Positions 8,107 through 14,541 of a DNA stretch of 19,911 bases are shown one piece after another. The notes beneath the pieces were generated by a model. That model did not search any database, was not told where the DNA came from, and saw only the letters and a list, made by a program, of their open reading frames with translations. The translations under genes and the position numbers were made by a program. The stretch is from NCBI GenBank assembly GCA_003243255.1, contig QFQM01000080.1, positions 1 to 19,911 of the forward strand, given 5' to 3'. Position 1 is the first letter of the stretch. Each line of letters starts with the position of its first letter. The DNA comes from Flavobacterium psychrophilum. Lineage in GTDB: Bacteria > Bacteroidota > Bacteroidia > Flavobacteriales > Flavobacteriaceae.

Positions 8107-8143
8107 ATGACTGTTAAAAAATATTAAAAATAAGAACAGTCAT
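8107..8143. repeat. 9-bp dyad in divergent promoter region
   Basis: ATGACTGTT at 8107-8115 is perfectly inverted as AACAGTCAT at 8135-8143, separated by 19 AT-rich bases. The right arm ends at the candidate -33 element of the SRPBCC/photolyase promoter. The centre-to-centre distance of 28 bases (close to three helix turns) would suit two binding sites on one face of the DNA. It is a possible operator; no regulator is identified. Confidence 0.5.
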
Positions 8144-8175
8144 TTGTTATAATAACCGCCAGATTCATACCTTTA
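8143..8175 (+). promoter_or_regulatory. Candidate promoter of the SRPBCC-photolyase unit
   Basis: TTTG at 8143-8146 and TACCTTTA at 8168-8175 are 21 bases apart and fit the Bacteroidota sigma-ABfr pattern (TTTG, about 19-21 bases, TAnnTTTG) with one mismatch in the -7 box. The expected start site lies a few bases beyond 8175, leaving a short leader before the ATG at 8197. This favours 8197 over the upstream TTG at 8176 as the start codon. Confidence 0.55.
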
Positions 8176-8196
8176 TTGCTTAGTCTCCCAATATCT

Positions 8197-8655
8197 ATGC
8201 TATATACCTTTAAAAGAACACAAAAGTTCACCGCTTCCATTCAGGAAGTATGGGGTTTCATTTCAACTCCCAAAAACCTTGCCGTTATTACTCCTCCGTC
8301 CATGGGGTTTAAAACTTTATCCGGAGATGAAAGGGAAATGTTCAGCGGACAGATAATTCATTACACTGTTACTCCGCTGTTTGGATTTAAAATTGAATGG
8401 GTTACAGAAATCACACATGTTGTCAATAATGAGCATTTTGTTGATGAACAGAGATATGGGCCTTATAAGTTCTGGCACCATAAACATTTTTTAAAAGAAA
8501 TTCCCGGAGGTGTAGAGATGGAAGATATTATTCATTATAAAGTTCCATTTGGCATTTTAGGTCGAATTGCACATCCTTTTTTGGTACAACCAAAGCTAAA
8601 CGAAATATTTGACTATCGGGAAAAGAAACTTAAAGAGCTTTTCGGACAACTATAA
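8197..8655 (+). CDS. SRPBCC (START-like) domain protein
   Basis: This 152-residue protein begins MLYTFKRTQKF at the ATG at 8197. The start is chosen because the candidate -7 box ends at 8175, and the in-frame TTG at 8176 would leave almost no transcript ahead of it. The single domain has the START/Bet v 1-like pattern: an N-terminal strand, a helix with VWGFISTPKNLAVITPP, a run of strands including YTVTPLFGFKIEWVTEI and RYGPYKFWHHKHF, and a long C-terminal helix (LVQPKLNEIFDYREKKLKEL). Such proteins form a deep hydrophobic cavity; the ligand is unknown here. It is 15 bases upstream of the photolyase gene, and this pairing recurs in Bacteroidota and other bacteria. A link to photolyase function is suggested by position but not shown. 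Confidence 0.85.
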   Translation: MLYTFKRTQKFTASIQEVWGFISTPKNLAVITPPSMGFKTLSGDEREMFSGQIIHYTVTPLFGFKIEWVTEITHVVNNEHFVDEQRYGPYKFWHHKHFLKEIPGGVEMEDIIHYKVPFGILGRIAHPFLVQPKLNEIFDYREKKLKELFGQL

Positions 8656-8670
8656 CTATACCTTATTTTT

Positions 8671-9954
8671 ATGATCATATTCTGGTTTAGACGTGATTTA
8701 CGCCTTGAAGACAATACAGGTCTTCATGAGGCTTTATCATCTGATGACAACGTACTACCAATTTTTATTTTTGATAAGAATATTTTAAATGATTTACCTA
8801 AGAATGATGCAAGGGTAACATTTATCCATCAGCAATTGGAAAAGATGAACCAACAACTGAAAAAGCATAAAAAATCTATAGCTGTGTTTTTTGATGAGCC
8901 TGAGAACGTATTTAAAAAACTTATAAAAGAGAATACAATAAGCGCAGTTTTTACTAATCATGATTATGAGCCTTATGCTATAAAACGGGATATAGAAATA
9001 CATCAGTTGTTTAGCGCTAATACTATTGATTTTAAAACTTTTAAGGATCAGGTTGTATTTGAAACCAACGAAGTAGTTAAGGATGATGGTTCTCCGTACG
9101 TCGTGTACACTCCTTACATGAAAAAATGGAAAGAGAAATTTTCTGCAACTACGATTAAACAATATAATTCCGAACGACTTTTAAATAATGTTACAACACA
9201 CTCCTATCCTTTTCTAAGTCTGGAGGATATTGGGTTTAAAAAATCGGATATAAGTCCCAAACCGATTGATATTTCCAATCCATTAATTACTAATTATAAG
9301 GATACAAGAGACTTTCCTGCTGTTGAGGGGACCTCTCATTTAAGCCCGTATTTACGGTTTGGAACTGTCAGCATCCGCGAAATTGTAAAAACAGCCTTTG
9401 AAAATAAAAAAGAAACTTTTCTTAACGAATTAATATGGAGGGAATTCTTTATGCAAATATTATGGCATTTCCCTTATACCGTGACCAAAAGTTTCCGTCC
9501 AAAATATGACAATATTAAATGGCGTAATAACGAAACCGAATTTAAGTCCTGGTGTGAAGGTAAGACCGGCTACCCCATTGTTGATGCAGGCATGCGGGAA
9601 CTTAATGCTACAGGTTTAATGCACAACCGTCTACGAATGGTTGTAGCGAGTTTTTTATGCAAACATCTGCTTATCGACTGGCGTTGGGGCGAAGCATATT
9701 TTGCCGAAAAACTTTTAGATTATGAACAATCAAGTAACATTGGAAACTGGCAATGGGCGGCAGGAAGCGGTGTAGACGCTGCTCCTTATTTCAGGGTATT
9801 TAATCCTAGTGAACAAACCAAGAAGTTTGATAAAAACCTTGAATATATCCACAAATGGGTTCCTGAGTTTGAAGAACTTGATTATTTACCAATAGTAGAG
9901 CATAAAATGGCAAGGGAAAGAGCTCTTAAAGTATATAAGGAAGCGGTTCAGTAA
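8671..9954 (+). CDS. phrB: Deoxyribodipyrimidine photolyase (class I CPD type)
   Basis: This 427-residue flavoprotein uses blue light to split cyclobutane pyrimidine dimers in DNA. The N-terminal Rossmann-like domain (about 1-130) begins with the family signature WFRRDLRLEDN and binds the antenna pigment. The C-terminal helical FAD domain contains GTSHLSPYLRFGTVS, LNELIWREFF, TGYPIVDAGMRELNATGLMH, and NRLRMVVASFLCKHLLIDWRW with GNWQWAAGSGVDAAPYFR beyond. By spacing against the E. coli enzyme, the electron-transfer tryptophan triad is kept as Trp284, Trp337 and Trp360, and the FAD-facing Asn is kept in HNRLR (about Asn319). This supports a repair enzyme rather than a cryptochrome that has lost activity. 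E. coli Trp338 is replaced by Leu (TGLMHN), which is outside the triad. The gene follows the SRPBCC gene by 15 bases. Antenna type cannot be decided. Confidence 0.93.
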   Translation: MIIFWFRRDLRLEDNTGLHEALSSDDNVLPIFIFDKNILNDLPKNDARVTFIHQQLEKMNQQLKKHKKSIAVFFDEPENVFKKLIKENTISAVFTNHDYEPYAIKRDIEIHQLFSANTIDFKTFKDQVVFETNEVVKDDGSPYVVYTPYMKKWKEKFSATTIKQYNSERLLNNVTTHSYPFLSLEDIGFKKSDISPKPIDISNPLITNYKDTRDFPAVEGTSHLSPYLRFGTVSIREIVKTAFENKKETFLNELIWREFFMQILWHFPYTVTKSFRPKYDNIKWRNNETEFKSWCEGKTGYPIVDAGMRELNATGLMHNRLRMVVASFLCKHLLIDWRWGEAYFAEKLLDYEQSSNIGNWQWAAGSGVDAAPYFRVFNPSEQTKKFDKNLEYIHKWVPEFEELDYLPIVEHKMARERALKVYKEAVQ

Positions 9955-9967
9955 TGATTGTTTTGTA

Positions 9968-9975
9968 TATATTTA
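9968..9975 (+). promoter_or_regulatory. Candidate -7 box for the carbamoyltransferase gene
   Basis: TATATTTA matches TAnnTTTG at seven of eight positions and lies 31 bases before the ATG at 10007. No convincing -33 TTG is seen at the expected distance, so the call is weak. Confidence 0.3.
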
Positions 9976-10006
9976 CAGACCAACTAATTATTAACTAAAT
10001 TCTTTA

Positions 10007-11701
10007 ATGAAATCTCCTGTATATATACTGGGTACCGGGCTTTCACATAACGGATCAGCAGTTTTACTGAAAGATGGACGGGTATGTGTGGCTATTGAAA
10101 AAGAACGTTTAAGCCGCAAAAAACATGATGGAGGCAATGATACCCTGGCGATTCAGTACTGTCTGGATACTGAAGGTATTGAACTGAAGGATGTTGCTTT
10201 GGTTGTACAATGTGCTAATTTCGAAATTCCTGACAGGAATCAATATAAAGGCAAACGGATTTTTTCGGAAGCTCAGGACATCAAAATAATTAATATATCA
10301 CATCATCTCGCGCATGCTTACAGTGCGATAGGTACCTGCCCTTTTAATGAATGCAATGTAATGGTAATTGATGGCTGTGGAAGTCCATTAGATCAGTTCC
10401 TTACAATCCATGCGGAACAAAATCACCATATACCAACACAATATCTTAGTGAAGCTGTTATGGTATGTGAGAAAGACAGTTTCTATCATTTTGATGGGGA
10501 AAAACTTACTCCTCTGGTCAAAGATTTCAGCAGGATGTCCGAGTTGAAAAATGACACTTTTTCTTTACCTACAACACAGCATTCCATAGGAGGTTTTTAT
10601 GCCGCGGTAAGCAATTATGTTTTCGGTGATATGGATGATGTAGGTAAACTAATGGGACTTGCTCCTTTTGGAAATACAGGGGTTTTTCAAGCTGAGGCTT
10701 TTGAATTCAGGTCCGATAGTTTATTTGTAAGGGATGACTGGAAAACAGAATTTACAAATCCATCGAAAGGTTACGAATATTTTAAAGAACATTTTGAATA
10801 TTATGCTAATGTAGCCCGATGGGCTCAGGAACAGGTAGAAAATGCGGTTTTGCAATGCATAAGTAATCGGATGGGGAGATTCCCTCATAAAAACTTATGC
10901 TACACAGGAGGTGTTGCTCTTAACGCAGTTGCTAATGCGATTCTTATGGACAATAAGATAGCCGAAAACATATATTTTGAACCTGCAGCTGCCGATAATG
11001 GCCTTGCGCTGGGATGTGCTTTCTACGGGTGGATTGAATATATGAATATGCCTAAAGTGCAACATGACGGCACTACTTGTTTTGGAAAATCATATACGCC
11101 AGACAATATTCATAGTGTAATAGCTGGAAGTGGAATCGAAAAATATAAGCTCCAGGTATTTACAGAAGATATAATGCTAAAATATTGTGCACAGAAGCTA
11201 AATGAAGGAAAAACTATCGGATGGTTTCAGTCAGGATCTGAATTTGGGCCAAGGGCACTGGGCAGAAGGAGTATTCTCGCCCATCCGGGTATAGATGGAA
11301 TGAAAGACCATATTAATCTCAATATAAAATTCAGGGAAGATTTTCGCCCCTTTGCTCCTGCTGTCCTGAAAGATAAAGTAAATGAATATTTTATAAACGG
11401 CAGGAATAGCCCATATATGATTCTTGTTGACCAAACAAGGCCTGAGTACTTTAAGACATTATGCAACGTGACGCATAAAAATGGTTCTGCCCGGGTTCAG
11501 ACAGTTGACGAAAGCTGGAATCCATTATTTCACAAGCTGCTTAAGGAATTTTATAGTGAGAGCGGAATAGATGTTTTGCTCAATACAAGCCTGAATAAAA
11601 AAGGGATGCCTATTGTAGAGACACCAGAGGAAGCTATAGAATTATTTAAAATAACTGCTTTGGATATATTGGTGATGCAGAATTATATCTTAGAAAAATA
11701 A
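10007..11701 (+). CDS. NodU/CmcH-family carbamoyltransferase
   Basis: This 564-residue protein matches the O-carbamoyltransferase family of NodU, CmcH and TobZ, cytoplasmic enzymes that make carbamoyl-adenylate from carbamoyl phosphate and ATP and pass the carbamoyl group to a hydroxyl of a sugar or natural product. The N-terminal Kae1-like half has ILGTGLSHNGSAVLL, the metal-binding HHLAHAYSA (histidines at about 99-103), VMVIDGCGS and GGVALNAVANAILMDN. The C-terminal YrdC-like part has GWFQSGSEFGPRALGRRSIL, FRPFAPAVL and VLLNTSLNKKGMPIVETPEE, all typical. Length and motif order look complete. It is a lone plus-strand gene that converges on an Asp/Asn hydroxylase-type gene with a single base between the stops. 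No clear biosynthetic cluster surrounds it, so the acceptor (surface sugar or small metabolite) is unknown. Confidence 0.9.
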   Translation: MKSPVYILGTGLSHNGSAVLLKDGRVCVAIEKERLSRKKHDGGNDTLAIQYCLDTEGIELKDVALVVQCANFEIPDRNQYKGKRIFSEAQDIKIINISHHLAHAYSAIGTCPFNECNVMVIDGCGSPLDQFLTIHAEQNHHIPTQYLSEAVMVCEKDSFYHFDGEKLTPLVKDFSRMSELKNDTFSLPTTQHSIGGFYAAVSNYVFGDMDDVGKLMGLAPFGNTGVFQAEAFEFRSDSLFVRDDWKTEFTNPSKGYEYFKEHFEYYANVARWAQEQVENAVLQCISNRMGRFPHKNLCYTGGVALNAVANAILMDNKIAENIYFEPAAADNGLALGCAFYGWIEYMNMPKVQHDGTTCFGKSYTPDNIHSVIAGSGIEKYKLQVFTEDIMLKYCAQKLNEGKTIGWFQSGSEFGPRALGRRSILAHPGIDGMKDHINLNIKFREDFRPFAPAVLKDKVNEYFINGRNSPYMILVDQTRPEYFKTLCNVTHKNGSARVQTVDESWNPLFHKLLKEFYSESGIDVLLNTSLNKKGMPIVETPEEAIELFKITALDILVMQNYILEK

Positions 11702-11702
11702 A

Positions 11703-12392
11703 CTAAAGTTCCATTTCTTTAAGAATGTTGTTGGCCGCAGTGGTATTCATTCTTTTTAGTTCAGCAATGATAAGCTCTTTTTCCTGATTACTTATTACTT
11801 TTTCAGGCTTAAGAAATCTGTCACTCTCCGCTTCTTTAAAAAAGAGAGTGTCAGTCCATTCATTTCTTATTCCGTCTATTACAAGATGGATTCTGTTTTC
11901 TGTTCCATTGTTTGCCACCGAGTGGGTAAAATTGGCATCAATATACCAGCATTCACCTTCGCCCATAATTAATCGTTCGCCATCCAGTATAAATTCTACA
12001 TCAGGATTTGTAATCACCGGAATATGAATCCTGAAAAAACCATCTTCATAGCCAAGGCAATTATCAGTGTGTGGTTTTATGACTGCTCCGGCATTCAATT
12101 GCATTAATCGGACAGCTGTTTTTTTAAAAAGGAAATTGTTTAGTATTTCGTTAAAATACTTACAGGATTCTAATACTTCCGTAGGCAATAATGGTTCATC
12201 ATTAGGCAGGGCATTTATCGCATTATAGTTGCCGTTTTGCGACAATAACGCTATGGAAGTCCATTTACCGTTATAATCATTGGTATTATAATGGTCCACC
12301 CAATCAAAATTGACAACTTTAGTAAAATCGTCTTTTAGTCTTTTTATATCAAAAACGAATGGAAATCTAATAGAGCGGATGAGCTTATCCAT
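11703..12392 (-). CDS. Aspartyl/asparaginyl beta-hydroxylase-type 2OG-Fe(II) oxygenase
   Basis: This 229-residue protein fits the aspartyl/asparaginyl beta-hydroxylase family (PF05118 type), non-haem iron enzymes that hydroxylate peptides or small molecules using 2-oxoglutarate and O2. The jelly-roll core shows RLMQLNAGAVIKPHTDN with iron ligands His108 and Asp110, then RIHIPVITNPDVEFILDGE, GECWYIDANFTHSVANNG with His157, and NRIHLVIDG with Arg167, the expected 2-oxoglutarate anchor. All key residues are therefore present. No signal peptide is seen, so it is cytoplasmic. The ATG at 12390-12392 directly abuts a perfect inverted repeat. The 3' end is one base from the convergent carbamoyltransferase gene. 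A joint role of the two in modifying one product is possible but only inferred from adjacency. Confidence 0.88.
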   Translation of the reverse strand: MDKLIRSIRFPFVFDIKRLKDDFTKVVNFDWVDHYNTNDYNGKWTSIALLSQNGNYNAINALPNDEPLLPTEVLESCKYFNEILNNFLFKKTAVRLMQLNAGAVIKPHTDNCLGYEDGFFRIHIPVITNPDVEFILDGERLIMGEGECWYIDANFTHSVANNGTENRIHLVIDGIRNEWTDTLFFKEAESDRFLKPEKVISNQEKELIIAELKRMNTTAANNILKEMEL

Positions 12393-12431
12393 AAATCCTA
12401 TCTTTAAATGTAATAGTTAAAGATAGGATTT
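12393..12431. repeat. Perfect 15-bp inverted repeat abutting oxygenase start
   Basis: AAATCCTATCTTTAA at 12393-12407 is perfectly inverted at 12417-12431 around a 9-base loop. It fills most of the 59 bases between the second HAD gene and the oxygenase ATG, with one arm touching the start codon. There is no T tract after it in the direction of transcription, so it is not a classic terminator. Read on the minus strand the upstream arm contains TATCTTTA, a seven-of-eight match to a -7 box. It may be an operator, a promoter-embedded dyad or an RNA hairpin that masks the start. Confidence 0.8.
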
Positions 12432-12451
12432 TAGGTTAATATTTTTGATAA

Positions 12452-13108
12452 CTATATAATGTTTTTGATAATATCGTAGTTCAGCTGACTGAAATCAGTA
12501 ATCACCTTATCAGCAAGAGATGTATCCTGCCCCATGGTGTGACCGCTATTATAACCCATACAGTAGATCCCAGCAGCTTTAGCGGCCTTTATACCATTGG
12601 TGCTGTCTTCAATAACGATACATTCATCCTTAGAATAGCCTGATTTTGCAACAGCTTCATTAAAGATTGCGGGATTGGGCTTTGATTCTTCAAAATCTTC
12701 TCCGCTTATAGCATGATCAAAATAATCATGCAGGCCAAAACGTGTAAAAACCTTTTGGATTTTTCTGTTAGATGCGGATGATGCAAGGATAAGTCTCATC
12801 CCATTTTTATAAAGATCAATAATCAGATCTTTAACCCCTGGTAACATTTCGAGATCTTCTGCTGTATCAAATGCATTAAAATAATATCTGTATTTTTCAT
12901 CCAGAAGCTCTTCATGTGTAAGAGCAATGGGATATAAATCCTTAAGCTTTTGCACGATCATTTTATCAGAATTCCCAATGAATGTTCCATATACTTCGTC
13001 GGGAACAACAATATTAAGGGATTTATATAATTCCTGATTTGCACGATATCCAACAGGTTCAGTGTTTACCACTACCCCATCCATATCGAATATAACTGCT
13101 TTTATCAT
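12452..13108 (-). CDS. HAD phosphatase, beta-phosphoglucomutase-like (downstream copy)
   Basis: This 218-residue HAD-superfamily protein has the motifs of the beta-phosphoglucomutase/YniC-type group with a helical cap: nucleophile loop FDMDGVVVNTEP (Asp8, Asp10), motif II LASSAS, motif III lysine in ESKPNPAIF, and the metal-binding motif IVIEDSTNGIKAAKAAGI. Its closest visible relative is the gene directly upstream, with which it shares most motif text, including MIKxVIFDMDG, ILASSAS, FGLHxYF and AAKAAGIYC. At position 15 it has Asn where most relatives, and the neighbour, have Asp; this residue lies by the cap and substrate rather than being the nucleophile. The start shares a base with the stop of the neighbour (TAATG), so translation is coupled. 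The substrate is probably a sugar phosphate or similar small phosphomonoester. Confidence 0.88.
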   Translation of the reverse strand: MIKAVIFDMDGVVVNTEPVGYRANQELYKSLNIVVPDEVYGTFIGNSDKMIVQKLKDLYPIALTHEELLDEKYRYYFNAFDTAEDLEMLPGVKDLIIDLYKNGMRLILASSASNRKIQKVFTRFGLHDYFDHAISGEDFEESKPNPAIFNEAVAKSGYSKDECIVIEDSTNGIKAAKAAGIYCMGYNSGHTMGQDTSLADKVITDFSQLNYDIIKNII

Positions 13109-13764
13109 TATTTAAGCGATTTTACCTTATCAGCATTAAGTTCACTGAAATGATTTACAACCACATCAGCTTCTGCGAGTTCCTGTAAGAGTGAATTTTC
13201 ACTGATATAGCCTACACAATAAATTCCGGCAGCTTTAGCGGCTTTAACGCCATTAGTACTGTCTTCAATTACAATACATTCTTCTTTTGGAGCTACAGAT
13301 AAAGATGCGGCATGCTCAAAAATTGCCGGATGCGGTTTTGATTTAGGGAAATCTTCACCACTGACAATATGGCTAAAATACTGATGAAGCCCAAAGCGAT
13401 TGAATACACGCTGAATGGTAACCTTAGATGCTGAGGATGCAAGAATTAATTGTATACCATTTGAATATAAATCAACGATTAGTTCACGAACGCCCGGCAA
13501 CAGGTCAAGATCCTCTTTTTCATCAAAAGCATCATTAAAAAGAGAGCGTTTTTTTTGAACCAGATTTTCAACTTCATCAAGAATTTCAAACGTTTCTTTA
13601 AGCCGTTGGTAAACATTTTTTGTAGAATTACCGGTAAATGAAGCATACATTTCTGCGGTAACATCAATATTCAGTTGCTTGAAATGCTGGTGATAAGCAT
13701 AGTGGTGAACAGGTTCAGTATCAACAATTACCCCATCCATATCAAATATTACAGTCTTAATCAT
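13108..13764 (-). CDS. HAD phosphatase, beta-phosphoglucomutase-like (upstream copy)
   Basis: The start is placed at the ATG at 13764, giving 218 residues beginning MIKTVIFDMDG, the same N-terminus as the adjacent paralogue. An in-frame ATG at 13800 would add 12 residues but lies upstream of the candidate -7 box at 13783-13790, so it should not be in the transcript. Motifs are intact: FDMDGVIVDTEP (Asp8 nucleophile, Asp10), LASSAS, KSKPHPAIF and IVIEDSTNGVKAAKAAGI, with a cap domain between about 15 and 80. It is first in a two- or three-gene minus-strand unit with the second HAD gene and perhaps the oxygenase. Equal length and high similarity point to tandem duplication. Divergence is concentrated in the cap (residues 19-75), which suggests different substrates. 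Confidence 0.88.
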   Translation of the reverse strand: MIKTVIFDMDGVIVDTEPVHHYAYHQHFKQLNIDVTAEMYASFTGNSTKNVYQRLKETFEILDEVENLVQKKRSLFNDAFDEKEDLDLLPGVRELIVDLYSNGIQLILASSASKVTIQRVFNRFGLHQYFSHIVSGEDFPKSKPHPAIFEHAASLSVAPKEECIVIEDSTNGVKAAKAAGIYCVGYISENSLLQELAEADVVVNHFSELNADKVKSLK

Positions 13765-13782
13765 AGTATATTTATAAAGCTG

Positions 13783-13790
13783 CAAAAATA
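13783..13790 (-). promoter_or_regulatory. Candidate -7 box for the HAD gene pair
   Basis: Read on the minus strand the bases are TATTTTTG, an exact match to the Bacteroidota -7 pattern TAnnTTTG. The position gives a leader of roughly 15 bases before the ATG at 13764. I see no clear -33 TTG at 19-21 bases upstream. Confidence 0.5.
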
Positions 13791-13922
13791 CGACATCCAT
13801 ATTAAATAGTAATCACCGTTTTAATAAGCTGTCGTTATTTTAGATATATAAGAATAATTACATACTCTGCATTTAAGGGTTTGTTAAACCTTTGTGATAA
13901 AAATAGATTATATGTATTAATT

Positions 13923-13949
13923 AAACCTTTTGTCTTACTTTTAGTCAAA
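13923..13949 (+). promoter_or_regulatory. ECF-type promoter upstream of the sigma gene
   Basis: TTAAACC with AAC at 13924-13926 is followed after 17 bases by GTCAAA at 13944-13949. This has the geometry of ECF promoters such as those of E. coli sigma-E (AAC in the -35, then GTCTAA). The expected start site is near 13955, about 14 bases before the TTG start of the sigma gene. A corresponding element lies just after the sigma gene, so autoregulation is likely. The related TTAAACCTTTG at 13884-13894 lacks the GTC part. Confidence 0.55.
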
Positions 13950-13968
13950 ATATTAAACGATTTTAAAC

Positions 13969-14511
13969 TTGCAGGACGAGAAGGCCTTTCTAGCTTTATT
14001 GCTTAACCCAAAAACGCAGGATGCTGCGTTTAGGCAGCTCGTATCTCAATACAGCAGGCCTTTATACAGTCATATCCGGAATATTGTAATTGACCATGAT
14101 GATACCGATGATGTACTGCAAAATACATTTATAAAGGTATTTCAAAACATTAAAAACTTTAAAGGAGAAAGTAAACTTTTCTCCTGGGTATACCGTATTG
14201 CTACTAATGAGGCTATAACATTTGTAAGTTCAAAAGCGAAGAAAAATAATGTTACCAATGAAGAAGTGCAACAGAAAGCACTTAAAAATCTGGAGGCCGA
14301 CGAATATTTTGAGGGTGATGCTATGCAATTAAAACTCCAACAGGCAATAGCGTCTCTTCCGGAAAAGCAGCAACTTGTCTTTAAAATGAAATATTTTGAA
14401 GACCTCAAATATGAAGAAATATCAGAGATACTGGGTACTTCCGTAGGGGCTCTCAAAGCTTCTTACCACCACGCAGTAAAAAAAATTGAAGATTTTATTA
14501 ATAGTAATTAA
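13969..14511 (+). CDS. ECF-type RNA polymerase sigma factor
   Basis: This 180-residue protein has the two-domain layout of extracytoplasmic-function sigma factors. Region 2 (about 25-95) includes DDVLQNTFIKVFQNIKNFKG and SKLFSWVYRIATNEAI, which bind the -10 element and core polymerase. Region 4 (about 125-178) includes SLPEKQQLVFKMKYFEDL, YEEISEILGTSVGALKASYH and a closing helix, the -35-binding helix-turn-helix. The start is the TTG at 13969: an in-frame TAA lies 15 bases upstream, no ATG exists near the N-terminus, and the resulting MQDEKAFLALLLNPKTQDAAF aligns with the N-terminus I recall for flavobacterial relatives. It is followed by a one-span protein and a secreted Spy-like protein, a common sigma, regulator and sensor arrangement. 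An ECF-like promoter precedes it. Confidence 0.92.
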   Translation: MQDEKAFLALLLNPKTQDAAFRQLVSQYSRPLYSHIRNIVIDHDDTDDVLQNTFIKVFQNIKNFKGESKLFSWVYRIATNEAITFVSSKAKKNNVTNEEVQQKALKNLEADEYFEGDAMQLKLQQAIASLPEKQQLVFKMKYFEDLKYEEISEILGTSVGALKASYHHAVKKIEDFINSN

Positions 14512-14536
14512 ACCTTTTTGATTTTATAAAGTCTAA
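14510..14536 (+). promoter_or_regulatory. Second ECF-type promoter at sigma/regulator junction
   Basis: AAC at 14511-14513, inside TTAAACCTTTTTG that overlaps the sigma stop codon, is followed after exactly 17 bases by GTCTAA at 14531-14536. The distance and -10 match the element upstream of the sigma gene and the E. coli sigma-E consensus. The predicted start site falls at or within a base or two of the ATG at 14542, so its transcript would be leaderless or nearly so. Confidence 0.5.
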
Positions 14537-14541
14537 GCAGT

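Noticed and set aside
8176..8196. TTG start for a longer SRPBCC protein
   Set aside because: It follows directly on the -7 box ending at 8175 and so lies at or before the expected transcription start; the ATG at 8197 fits better.
8794..9162. 122-codon minus-strand frame opposite the photolyase gene
   Set aside because: It is rich in Phe, Ile and Tyr in an irregular way, matches no family I know and covers the conserved photolyase N-terminal domain on the other strand.
11227..11466. Minus-strand open frames within the carbamoyltransferase gene
   Set aside because: They lie opposite a conserved coding segment, have no family resemblance and no promoter; they reflect codon bias of the real gene.
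12434..12480. Short imperfect direct repeat around TTATCAAAAA
   Set aside because: Two copies about 20 bases apart overlap the HAD gene's last codons and stop; this is easily produced by AT-rich sequence and shows no further copies nearby.
12748..12752. AAACCTTTT-like sequence inside the HAD gene
   Set aside because: It lies within coding sequence and has no GTC element at the required spacing on that strand.
13765..13800. ATG at 13800 as start of the upstream HAD gene
   Set aside because: It lies upstream of the -7 box at 13783-13790, and the extra residues are absent from the paralogue.
13884..13894. Third TTAAACCTTTG element upstream of the sigma gene
   Set aside because: Seventeen bases after its AAC there is ATTATA rather than GTCnAA, so it lacks the -10 part and is not called as an ECF promoter. 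It might still be a remnant or binding site.
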